This document shows, one piece after another, positions 27,050 to 35,577 of a stretch of DNA of 40,591 nt (position 1 is its first letter; each line of letters begins with the position of its first letter). Location of the stretch: the NCBI GenBank assembly GCA_021833665.1, contig JAKBES010000007.1, positions 1-40,591 on the forward strand. Reading direction: 5' to 3'. Below the pieces are notes generated by a model. That model searched no databases, had not been told where the DNA came from, and saw only the letters and a list, made by a program, of their open reading frames with translations. The stretch is from Acidobacteriota bacterium. Its GTDB lineage: Bacteria; Acidobacteriota; UBA4820; DSQY01. The translations under genes were made by a program, and so were the position numbers.

Positions 27050-27964
27050 CTACAACGGAAACTCCGGTCCTTCCGGGAACTCTCCGAAGGCATCCTTCGG
27101 TTCCATGGCCTTGGGATACTCCACGCGCCAGAGGGCCAAGCCCTGAGCAGGAAGCGCTGGAATCTGAGGGCCGTCCATGGCGCCCGAGAGGGCGCGCCGA
27201 ACATGGGCTTCTCCCATGCGGCCACCGCCCACCGCCACCAGAAGTCCTGCGATGCAGCGCACCATGCGGTGGAGGAACGAGGGGCCGCCCACGTGAAGCA
27301 CGAGGAGGGGCCCCCGGTGCTCCCAGCGGCATTCGGCCACGGTTCGCAGGGTGTTCTTCTCTCGCCCGTCGGCGGTGGTGAAGGGGGAAAAATCGTGTTC
27401 TCCCAGAACAAGCCGCGCCGAAGCGTCCATGTCAGGCAGGCTCAGAGGTCCGTGCCACTGCCAGACAAAGGGCGTGAGGGCGGGGGGAACGACGGATCCC
27501 GTGTAAAGGTGATACCGGTACGCCTTCCCGTTGGAGGAATAGCGGGCGTGGAAGTCGGAGGGCGCCCAGGCCGCGCGGTAGACGCGGACGTCCGGGGGCA
27601 GGTTGGCGTTGAGTCCCTTGAGCAGGGCGGGGAGGGGACGGTCCAGCGCCGTGTCGGCGTGGGCCGTGAACCGCAAGGCGTGGACGCCCGAGTCGGTGCG
27701 GGAGCACCCCACCACCTTGGGGCCGCGGTGGCCGATTTTGCGCAGGGCATCGTCCACGAGTCCTTGAACGGTCGTTCCGCGCGCCTGGACCTGCCAGCCC
27801 CGATACGACGTGCCGAGGAAGGCCAGGTCGATTCTGAGTCGCCTGAGCCCCTGGCGGGGTCCGTCGTTGCCGTGTTCCTCGGATCGGTAGGGGCGAGGTA
27901 GGGCGGGTCTGGTCCCGCCGTGCCGGACGGCAGAGCGCCCGGATGGCTCAGGGTGCCTTTTCAA
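27050..27964 (-). CDS. truA: tRNA pseudouridine(38-40) synthase
   Basis: RIDLAFLGTSYRGWQVQARGTTVQGLVDDAL; VGCSRTDSGVHALRFTAHADT; SSNGKAYRYHLY; FLHRMVRCIAGLLVAVG. TTG start at 27964 overlaps the end of the upstream gene; exact start uncertain. Confidence 0.92.
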   Translation of the reverse strand: MKRHPEPSGRSAVRHGGTRPALPRPYRSEEHGNDGPRQGLRRLRIDLAFLGTSYRGWQVQARGTTVQGLVDDALRKIGHRGPKVVGCSRTDSGVHALRFTAHADTALDRPLPALLKGLNANLPPDVRVYRAAWAPSDFHARYSSNGKAYRYHLYTGSVVPPALTPFVWQWHGPLSLPDMDASARLVLGEHDFSPFTTADGREKNTLRTVAECRWEHRGPLLVLHVGGPSFLHRMVRCIAGLLVAVGGGRMGEAHVRRALSGAMDGPQIPALPAQGLALWRVEYPKAMEPKDAFGEFPEGPEFPL

Positions 27965-28328
27965 TGACGTCCCCGATGACCTTCAGCAGGTGCGAGGACT
28001 GGATGGGCTTGGAGATGTAGGCGTTGGCGCCCAGTGCAAGGCCCCGGTCCCGGTCCTCCTGGGCCCCCTCGGTGGTGATGATGATGATGGGCAGGTCCCG
28101 TGTTTTGGCGTTCTGACGGACGAGGGACACGAGTTTGAGCCCGTCCATGACGGGCATGTTGATGTCCGTCAGGATCATGTCCACCTCTTCCGTTTGAAGC
28201 TTCTTGAGGGCGTCCACTCCGTCCACCGCCTCCACGATCTTGCATCCCTTGAACCGCTTGAGGGAGAAAGAGATGAGCTGGCGCATGGTGGGCGAATCTT
28301 CGACAACGAGAAACCGCAAGCCTTCCAT
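27948..28328 (-). CDS. cheY: CheY-like response regulator
   Basis: LRFLVVEDSPTMRQLISFSLKRFKGCKIVEAVDGVDAL...MILTDINMPVMDGLKLV...IIITTEGAQEDRDRGLALGANAYISKPIQ. Confidence 0.92.
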   Translation of the reverse strand: MEGLRFLVVEDSPTMRQLISFSLKRFKGCKIVEAVDGVDALKKLQTEEVDMILTDINMPVMDGLKLVSLVRQNAKTRDLPIIIITTEGAQEDRDRGLALGANAYISKPIQSSHLLKVIGDVIEKAP

Positions 28329-28342
28329 GGTGTTCCCCCTCC

Positions 28343-29200
28343 CTATCCCTTCTGCGGCGGCGCGGTCAACAGGTCGAGGAAGCCTTGGATGGTGGTGAGG
28401 CGGCGCTCGGACTGTGAGTAGAGCTTGCTGGAGAAGATGGCCGTGGCGGCGTGGGCGGCCAGGAGGGAGAAGAGCTCGTAGTCCACGGCCGTGAAGGCGT
28501 CCTTCTGTACGAGCAACTTGTTGATGCTGATGACGCCGATGACGTTCTCTTTGATCTTCAGCGGAATGGCCGCCAGAGGGTGGAGGAAGTCCACCGCGTA
28601 TCCCGCGCCGGCCTGATTGATGTAGTAGGGCTCACCGGTCTTGGAGACCGTGCCCAAGATGCCTTCCCCGATGCGAACCGTGGGGAGAGGCTTAGCGGCG
28701 TCGTGCCCTTCCTGCGCGATGGTTCCCAGCTCGTTGGTCTTCTCGTCCAGCAGCATGATGGCGAACACCTCGGCGCCGATGAGGTTGATGATGATCTCCA
28801 TCACGATGTGGACCACTTCCTGGAAATCCAGGGTGGAGTGCAGCTGGTAGGATGCCACGTAGAGGTTGGCCAGATTGTTGTTCTGGTCTTCGATCTCCAC
28901 GTAGCGCTGGGCGAAATCCTTGTTTTCCTCTTCCACCCGTTGATAGGCGGCTTCCACCTCGCGCTTCTCCAGGTCCAACTGCTCAAGGCGCTTCTTGAGA
29001 AGCTCGATCTCCTGCCGAAGCAGCCCGTCGGTCTCGCCGGAGCGGGGCCTGAGGGCCGCCACTTCGTAACGGAGGCGCTCGTTCTCCTTCAGGAGATCCT
29101 GGATGAAGTCCTTCTGCTTGGACAGCATCTGAAGGAATTCCTGGCTTTTGCTGAAGATGTCGCTGTGGTCTTCGACCATGTCGCGCTCCCACTCTGCCAT
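28343..29200 (-). CDS. coiled-coil + GAF domain protein
   Basis: Long N-terminal heptad-rich helix (LKENERLRYEVAAL...EIELLKKRLEQLDLEKREVEAAYQRVEEEN), then a GAF-type domain (VEVIMEIIINLIGAEVFAIMLLDEKTNELGTIAQEGHD...IPLKIKENVIGVISINKL). Confidence 0.78.
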   Translation of the reverse strand: MAEWERDMVEDHSDIFSKSQEFLQMLSKQKDFIQDLLKENERLRYEVAALRPRSGETDGLLRQEIELLKKRLEQLDLEKREVEAAYQRVEEENKDFAQRYVEIEDQNNNLANLYVASYQLHSTLDFQEVVHIVMEIIINLIGAEVFAIMLLDEKTNELGTIAQEGHDAAKPLPTVRIGEGILGTVSKTGEPYYINQAGAGYAVDFLHPLAAIPLKIKENVIGVISINKLLVQKDAFTAVDYELFSLLAAHAATAIFSSKLYSQSERRLTTIQGFLDLLTAPPQKG

Positions 29201-29255
29201 ATCATACCACGCCCGAACGCGAATGCAACGGCGCCGGCGCCCCTCCGGCCGGCCC

Positions 29256-30329
29256 CTAACCGTTCTCCGAGGTGCCCGTATCCAGGAGGCCGTGATGGTT
29301 CACGAGGTCCGTGAGGCCCTGGATGTCCAACACGTGCCTGGCGACGCCGGCTTTGATGACCTCGCGGGGCATGCCGAAGATGACGGCCGATTCCTCCGAC
29401 TCGGCCGCCACGATGCCGCCCGCCGCCGCGATGGCCACGGCCCCCTCCTTGCCGTCGTCACCCATGCCCGTGAGGACGATGGCCAGGGACGCACTGCCGT
29501 ACACCTTGGCCACGCTTTGAAAAAGGTAATTTGCGGAGGGGGCGAAGCGGTCCTCCTTGAGCCGGTCACTCACCACGGCCCGCGGTCGGCCGTCGGCGGT
29601 GGCGATACGAAGTTGTTTGCCCCCGGGAGCGATGTAGGCGTGTCGCGGGAACAAGGCTTCCCCGTCGGCGGCCTCCTTGACGACCCGGTGGGCGAGGGTG
29701 GAGAGGCGCTCCGCGAAGAGCCGGGTGAATACCGGGGGCATGTGCTGGCAGATGACGATGGGTGAGACGAGGGCGGGCGAAAGGCCCGTCAAAAGCTGCT
29801 GGATGGCCGGGGGGCCGCCCGTGGAGGCGGCGATGGCCACCACCTCGGCGGTGCGCTCGCCGTGAGCCCGGGGCAGGGCCACGGGAGTGGGGATAAGGGG
29901 CGCTTGGGCCACCCGTTGCCGGATGTGGTCGAACTTGAGCTGGGGGATGGAGAGGATCTTGGAGAGCAGTTCCTCCTCGATGAGCTTGAGCTGGGGAGAG
30001 GCGGTCCTGGACGGCTTCACGACGAAATCCACGGCGCCCAAGTCGAGGGCCTTGAAAACGGACCGGTTGGATTCGCGAGAGGAGACGACCAGGACGGGGA
30101 GCGGACGGTTGACCATGAGCCAGCGCAGGACCGCGAACCCATCCATTCTGGGCATTTCCAGATCCAGCGTAATGACGTCGGGGTTGAGCTGGAGGATCTT
30201 GCGGATGGCGTCTTCCCCGTCGAAAGCCGTCCCCACCACGTCAATGCGCTCCGAAGACCGGAGGATCTCGGAGATGACCTTGCGGTTGAAAGATGAGTCG
30301 TCCACCACGAGAACGCGTATCTTGCTCAT
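29256..30329 (-). CDS. cheB: chemotaxis response regulator protein-glutamate methylesterase
   Basis: RVLVVDDSSFNRKVISEIL...VITLDLEMPRMDGFAVLRWLM; CheB catalytic domain VVAIAASTGGPPAIQQLL, ICQHMPPVFTRLFAERL, VLTGMGDDGKEGAVAIAAAGG. Confidence 0.96.
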   Translation of the reverse strand: MSKIRVLVVDDSSFNRKVISEILRSSERIDVVGTAFDGEDAIRKILQLNPDVITLDLEMPRMDGFAVLRWLMVNRPLPVLVVSSRESNRSVFKALDLGAVDFVVKPSRTASPQLKLIEEELLSKILSIPQLKFDHIRQRVAQAPLIPTPVALPRAHGERTAEVVAIAASTGGPPAIQQLLTGLSPALVSPIVICQHMPPVFTRLFAERLSTLAHRVVKEAADGEALFPRHAYIAPGGKQLRIATADGRPRAVVSDRLKEDRFAPSANYLFQSVAKVYGSASLAIVLTGMGDDGKEGAVAIAAAGGIVAAESEESAVIFGMPREVIKAGVARHVLDIQGLTDLVNHHGLLDTGTSENG

Positions 30330-31183
30330 GGCCCCTCCTTGACGTAAACGAGGTCGCCCGGAAGGTGGATGAGTTTGAAGGTGTCCGTGACGGAGATGAG
30401 GCTTTCGGAGTGGCCCAGAAGCAGGTAGCCCGGGGCTCTGAGCTTCTCGTGGAACTTTTCCATGACCTTGACTTTGGCTTCCATGTCAAAATAGATGATC
30501 ACGTTGCGGCAGAAAATGACATCGAACGCCGGCAGGAGGCCGTACCTGCCTGGGTCGAAGAGGTTGAATCTCGAAAAGTTCACGCATTTTTGGATGGAGG
30601 GGGCGACGCGGAAGCGCCCAGGTTCTTCCTCCGTGAACCAGCGTGCTTTGAAGGCTTCGTCCACGGCCCGGAAGGAGCTCTCCGTGTAGAGGCCCGACTT
30701 GGCCTTCGCCAGGACTCGCGAGTTGATGTCCGTGGCGTAGATCTCCAGGGCCCCTTCGGGATAGCGGCCCGTTTCCCTTGCCAGGATGGCGATGCTGTAA
30801 GGCTCCTCCCCGCTGGAACAGCCCGCGCTCCAGACCCGTATCCTGCTTCGCCCGCTCCGTTCCCAGAGGGCGGGGAGGATGTCGTTCTGGAAGCACCGAA
30901 GCTGCTTGATCTCCCTCATGAAGTAGGTCTCGTTGGTGGTGATGACCGTCACGAGGTGATCCCATTCCTGGGTCCTGTCCGGGTCGTATCGGATGTAGTT
31001 CAAGTAATCCCTGGGGCTCACGCCTCCGAGGGCCGACATGCGCGATTCCAGCCTCCGCTCCAGGAAAAACTGGGAGCCCGGCCCGAAGGAGAGGCCCGTC
31101 TCGTCATGAATCAGGACACAGAAGCGCCTGTAGAGATCGTCGTCCAGCAGGGGCCTCTGGGGCCCATCGTTGATGTTCCACAT
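30326..31183 (-). CDS. cheR: chemotaxis protein methyltransferase
   Basis: VITTNETYFMREIKQLRCFQNDILPAL; RVWSAGCSSGEEPYSIAIL; DINSRVLAKAKSGLYTESSFR; VIFCRNVIIYFD. Overlaps cheB start. Confidence 0.96.
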   Translation of the reverse strand: MWNINDGPQRPLLDDDLYRRFCVLIHDETGLSFGPGSQFFLERRLESRMSALGGVSPRDYLNYIRYDPDRTQEWDHLVTVITTNETYFMREIKQLRCFQNDILPALWERSGRSRIRVWSAGCSSGEEPYSIAILARETGRYPEGALEIYATDINSRVLAKAKSGLYTESSFRAVDEAFKARWFTEEEPGRFRVAPSIQKCVNFSRFNLFDPGRYGLLPAFDVIFCRNVIIYFDMEAKVKVMEKFHEKLRAPGYLLLGHSESLISVTDTFKLIHLPGDLVYVKEGP

Positions 31184-31192
31184 GGCCGAACT

Positions 31193-33403
31193 TTAAAGAT
31201 TCTCCAGGTGCTTGAGGATTTCGATAAGGATGAGCTTGGTCTGGAAGTCCACCGATTGAGCCTCGTTCTCGATGAGGCGGGCGTGTTCCCTTCCCAGAGA
31301 CGTGAAAAAGGCAAAGGTGGCGTCCTTCAGGGCCGGGTCCGTCAGATAGTTGAGCATGCGCGGTACGGCTTCGATGGCCTTGAGGGCGATGAGCGCGTGG
31401 ATGACGGTCTGGCGCACGAGGGTGTCCTGGTCCCGTTCGAGCTCTTTCAGGAGGATCGGGATAAACCGGCGGTCCTGGGAGGCTCCCATGAGCTCGATGG
31501 CCGTGGATCGGATCTCCCATCGGTGTTCCTGCACGGCGTCCGTGAGGGCCTTCACGGCATCGGGGCGCCCCGATTTGGCCAGAGCCCCCAGGGCCGCCTG
31601 GCGGACCTCAAGCGGGCTGGAGGCTTGGGTGGCGAGGGCGAGGACCGCCTTGAAGAGGCTTCCGCAGCCCACCTCGGCGAGGCCCCGGAGGGAGCCGAGC
31701 CGGACGGGCAGCTCGTCCTCCTCGAGGGCTTTGAGCAGGGACCGGCTGATGGACGGATCGGTGCTCTGGGAAAGGAAGAAGGCCGTCTCCGCCCGGACCC
31801 AGACGTCGGGGTCCGAGAGCGACGTGATGAGGATTTCCGGTTGGCGCGCCAGCAGCTCGCGCCCCAGGGCCGAAATGACGGCCCGGCGAACCCGGGCAGC
31901 CGTGTCTCCCAGCATGGGCAAAAGGTCCTGGAAGGTGCGGGCGCCCCCTCCCTGGGCGATGATCCGCACCACGGCCTGCCGGACCACGGGTGACGGGTCC
32001 TGGAGTCCGGGGACGAGCAGGGCCGCGTCGCCGTTTCGGCCCTCCGCCAGGAGGGCGTAGGCCGCGCAGCGCACCGTCTCTTCATCGTCGGAGACCATGG
32101 TCTCTCCCGAGATGGCGAGCCGGGCCCGGTGCTCGGGATGTTTCCGGGCGAGGTTGCGCGCGGCCCTCAGGGCCACGTCGTGGAACGTCATGTCGGGCTC
32201 TCGCAGGACGCCCACGAGTTTCTGGAGGCAGCGGGGATCGTCCACCTCCCCCAGCGCGGCGATGGCTTCCATCCGGATCTGGACGTCGTCTTCGTACGAC
32301 TGGTTCAGAAGAGGCACCACGGCGTCGGGGCCGCCGGCGGCGGCGAGGAGGCGGATAAGGAGGAGGCGCTGGTCCTGGGCCGGCGAAGCGTTGAGGCGCG
32401 CGATGAGGGTGCGTGCTGCCGCCCGGCCGAAGGCCAGAGCCGCGTTGAAGGCGTCTCGCTGGAGGTAGGGGCTCGCCAGCTCGGCGAGGACCTTGTCGAG
32501 CAGCGATAGGTCCGCCAGGGCCCCGGCTACCAGAATCATGCCGCGGCGCTCGGTCACTTTAGCTTCTCCCCAAGCCGTTTCGAGGCGGGACAGGACCTCC
32601 ATGGGGAAGTGAAGCTGGATCTGACGCGCCACTTCCCGGTGATGGCGGGGCAACAGGGCTTCGGGGATGTTGGCGTTGTAGATCTGTCCCAGGGCCTCCA
32701 TCACGGCGAGGAGGGGCGAACCGGGGTCGGCGGCCCGCTGGAGGAGGAAGGAGACGGTATGAAGATCGCCCATCCTCCCGAAGGACTTGAGGACGGCCCT
32801 GCGGTACTTGGGATGCTCGTACAGCTCGATGAGCTTGGACGTGGCGGCGGGACCGCCGATGCCGCTGAGGGCTTCGATGAGATGGAACCAGACCCAATCG
32901 TCCTGGCGTTGGAAAAGGTCGACGAGAACGGGCAGGTTGCCCGCGTCCTTCAGGCGCCCGAGGCTGGTGATGGCCGCGGAGACGACGTTGATGTTGTCGT
33001 GGCTCAGGTAGTAGATGAGGTGAGGGGCGGAATTTCGGCTCGGCACCTCGCCCAACAAGGAAATGAGAGCGAGTTTTACGTCCGTGTCTTCCTCCACCAG
33101 GTGGTCGTAGACGTGGGGAAGAACCGAAGGGCCCGCCTTGACGAGAGATTCGTAGGCCGAATTGCGCTTGCCTGCGTTTTCGGGGTCATAGAGCGCCTGG
33201 ATGAGGGTCGGCATGACGGCCTCGGTGGGAAGGGCCAGGACCGTCTCCACGGCTGCCTTCCGGACCCGCCAGTTGGGGTCACCCAGGAGGGTGTCCAGCC
33301 ACGGGAGGGCCGTCGCCGCCGTCTCGTCCGCCAGGGCGATGGCGGCCCTTCGGCGCGTCTCCACGTCCGGAGAGGCGATCTCTCGGGCGAACTCCGTGTT
33401 CAT
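31193..33403 (-). CDS. HEAT-repeat protein
   Basis: 736 aa of repeating helical pairs (e.g. NWRVRKAAVETVLALPTEAVMPTLIQALYDPENAGKR; ARVRRAVISALGRELLARQPEILITSLSDPDVWVRAETAFFL). Confidence 0.88.
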   Translation of the reverse strand: MNTEFAREIASPDVETRRRAAIALADETAATALPWLDTLLGDPNWRVRKAAVETVLALPTEAVMPTLIQALYDPENAGKRNSAYESLVKAGPSVLPHVYDHLVEEDTDVKLALISLLGEVPSRNSAPHLIYYLSHDNINVVSAAITSLGRLKDAGNLPVLVDLFQRQDDWVWFHLIEALSGIGGPAATSKLIELYEHPKYRRAVLKSFGRMGDLHTVSFLLQRAADPGSPLLAVMEALGQIYNANIPEALLPRHHREVARQIQLHFPMEVLSRLETAWGEAKVTERRGMILVAGALADLSLLDKVLAELASPYLQRDAFNAALAFGRAAARTLIARLNASPAQDQRLLLIRLLAAAGGPDAVVPLLNQSYEDDVQIRMEAIAALGEVDDPRCLQKLVGVLREPDMTFHDVALRAARNLARKHPEHRARLAISGETMVSDDEETVRCAAYALLAEGRNGDAALLVPGLQDPSPVVRQAVVRIIAQGGGARTFQDLLPMLGDTAARVRRAVISALGRELLARQPEILITSLSDPDVWVRAETAFFLSQSTDPSISRSLLKALEEDELPVRLGSLRGLAEVGCGSLFKAVLALATQASSPLEVRQAALGALAKSGRPDAVKALTDAVQEHRWEIRSTAIELMGASQDRRFIPILLKELERDQDTLVRQTVIHALIALKAIEAVPRMLNYLTDPALKDATFAFFTSLGREHARLIENEAQSVDFQTKLILIEILKHLENL

Positions 33404-34170
33404 GCTTCCCCCTCTTGAGCGATCTGAAGGTAGCGCACGACCACGTCCCGCAGGTGGTCACCGGCGCCCTGTTTTCGGGTCTCGATGTAACGCCGTCCCT
33501 CAGCCACCTCGTCCCTGAAGAGCTGAAAGAAGTCTTCGGGTGTTTTCACCTGGGCCATGCGCCGCGGATCGTAGACCAGCAGATCGGCGAAGACGCTTCT
33601 CGCCAGTCTCGTGGCTTCCTCGTCGGAGCCCTCGGGGGTGGATGCGGATGGCGCAAGCTGCAAATGGAACTCGATTTTCCGCAGGACCGCTTCGTCCGAA
33701 CCCCCTTCGTCCAGGTAGTCGTCGGCTCCGTAGAGGGACTGGGGCCGCCGTCTGTATCGCTTCCGATTGTGGATGGCTCCCAGGAGGATGATGGTGGGAG
33801 GCGCCGCCTCTTCGGCCCTGAGCCGGGCGATGAGATCCGTCCCCATGAGCCCGGGAAGGTACGGATTCACAAGCAGGAGACGGGGCTTTTTGGACCGGAC
33901 CTCCGCCAGCGCCGTGAGGCCGTCTTCCGTGACCACCAGGTTGAGGCCCAGGCGGTGGAGCAGCTCCACCAAGCTGTTGCGGAAGTCCCGCTGGATGTCG
34001 GCCACGACGGCCGTGGCACGCCCGTGGGCTCCCGCCAGCTCATGGCTCGGCTCCACGGAGGGCGACACGAGGAACTCGGTGCTGCAACTTCGGCACCGGA
34101 TTCTGAGGAGCCTGGCCTGACTCTCGTTGAGGCGGTATCGCTTGAGGCAATTCGGACACTGGACAAACAT
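33400..34170 (-). CDS. zinc-ribbon (MJ0042-like) + degenerate receiver domain protein
   Basis: MFVQCPNCLKRYRLNESQARLLRIRCRSCSTEF (CxxC...CxxC) followed by a receiver-like fold ATAVVADIQRDFRNSLVELLHRLGLNLVVTEDGLTALAEV...LLLVNPYLPGLMGTDLIARL. Overlaps the HEAT gene start. Confidence 0.78.
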   Translation of the reverse strand: MFVQCPNCLKRYRLNESQARLLRIRCRSCSTEFLVSPSVEPSHELAGAHGRATAVVADIQRDFRNSLVELLHRLGLNLVVTEDGLTALAEVRSKKPRLLLVNPYLPGLMGTDLIARLRAEEAAPPTIILLGAIHNRKRYRRRPQSLYGADDYLDEGGSDEAVLRKIEFHLQLAPSASTPEGSDEEATRLARSVFADLLVYDPRRMAQVKTPEDFFQLFRDEVAEGRRYIETRKQGAGDHLRDVVVRYLQIAQEGEA

Positions 34171-34187
34171 GGCGGCGGCTCCCCGGG

Positions 34188-34855
34188 TCAGACGTCGAAC
34201 GCAAGGAACATGGGCAGATTGAGGAAGCCAACGGCTCGCCCCTTGTGGTGAAAGACACCCTCCACGAAGTCCTGGACCACGGGCTTGAACCCCTCGGGCA
34301 CCGGTTCCAGCGCGGCCACGTTCACCTCCACCACCTGGTCGATCTGGTCCACGAGAAGTCCGATGTGGTCTGCGCCCAAATCCAGCACGATCACCTTGGG
34401 TGCCTCCGGTTTGGAGGAGATCAAGCCCAGTCTGGACGCCACGTTGATGATGGAGACGATCCGCCCCCGGAGGGAGAAGATGCCGGACAGAAAGGGCGGT
34501 GCGTTGGGGACGAACGTGGCGGGCGGCATGTCGATGATCTGGGCGATGTCGTGGATGGGGATGGCGTATTTCTCGCCGTCCAGATCAAAGATGAGGAGGC
34601 GCTCTCCTGCGGCCGCGGGCTCGGCGGGAGCTGCCGTGTCCTCCTTTGCGGGCTGGGCCGTCGGGAGGGCGATGGCCGGCGATTCGGAGTCGGCCGCAGG
34701 CTCTGGCAGAACATCCAGGTCCGCCGCCTGGGCCGCCGGTGCCGATGGTTCCGCCTCCGGCGGCGGTCCCGCGGCCCTTGTTCCTCCCGGCGCGCCGCCC
34801 CGAGCTTTTTTTCGGATCTTCGCCAAGTCCACGTTCAGCTCCCATCTAAAGCCCA
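34188..34855 (-). CDS. cheW: CheW-domain protein
   Basis: RLLIFDLDGEKYAIPIHDIAQIIDMPPATFVPNAPPFLSGIFSLRGRIVSIINVASRLGL...VIVLDLGADHIGLLVDQIDQVVEV. Start taken at MGFRWELNVDLAK; long A/P-rich linker before the CheW domain. Confidence 0.9.
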
Positions 34856-34954
34856 TTATAAGGGACCCGAGGGGCCTCCGCAACGCGGAGAACCAGCCGA
34901 GCACGAAGGTCGGCCGTGGGGAGGCGCCGCCGGCCCCGGGGAGGCGGACGCCCC

Positions 34955-35497
34955 TCAAAGGGACTCGGAGCCGAATTCGCGTTCCAGCGTCTGCCGGGCC
35001 AGGGATGCATGGCGCCGCACGGTCACCTCCCGGAGGCCCGTGAGGCGGGCGATTTCACCGTCCTCTACTCCGAGAACGTCGCGCAGGAGGAACACGAGAC
35101 GCTGGGCCGGGGGCAGTTTCGCCGCCCAGAGGTATAGGGTCCGGATCTCGTACGGGTGTCCTTGGACCGAAAGCTGGGGAGTGCCCTCGGGAAGGTGGTC
35201 CAGCGAAACATGGATGCGGTCATTGCGCTTCAAGAAGCTGTAGGTGCGCCGCACCGCGATGGTTTTCAAGAAAGGGAAGGGATCCTGTCCGGGGATCAGC
35301 CGCCGGAGAGCCTGAAAGAACCTGAAAAACGTCTCTTGGAGGATGTCCTCCGCGTCGTGGGCGTGAGGCACCATCTGGTATACGAGGCGGAAGAGGGGCC
35401 CATAATAAGCCTTCACCAGACAGGCGAAGGCCTCCTCGTCGCCGTCTCTCGCTTCCCGGAGCCACTGTTCAACCGCGACAAGGTCCTGCACCGGCAC
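34955..35497 (-). CDS. RNA polymerase sigma-70 family ECF-type sigma factor
   Basis: DEEAFACLVKAYYGPLFRLVYQMVPHAHDAEDILQETFFRFFQAL (region 2) and LPPAQRLVFLLRDVLGVEDGEIARLTGLREVTVRRHASLARQTLE (region 4). GTG start. Confidence 0.92.
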   Translation of the reverse strand: MPVQDLVAVEQWLREARDGDEEAFACLVKAYYGPLFRLVYQMVPHAHDAEDILQETFFRFFQALRRLIPGQDPFPFLKTIAVRRTYSFLKRNDRIHVSLDHLPEGTPQLSVQGHPYEIRTLYLWAAKLPPAQRLVFLLRDVLGVEDGEIARLTGLREVTVRRHASLARQTLEREFGSESL

Positions 35498-35577
35498 CTC
35501 TCCCCTTCATGCCCGGTTCCACTATACGGATCCCCATGCGCGAAGGAAAGAACGTGTGGCCGGTGGAGGGAAGAGGG

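Noticed and set aside
30293-31993. 566-aa plus-strand ORF across cheR and the HEAT gene
   Set aside because: Spans two well-supported minus-strand genes and has no domain signal.
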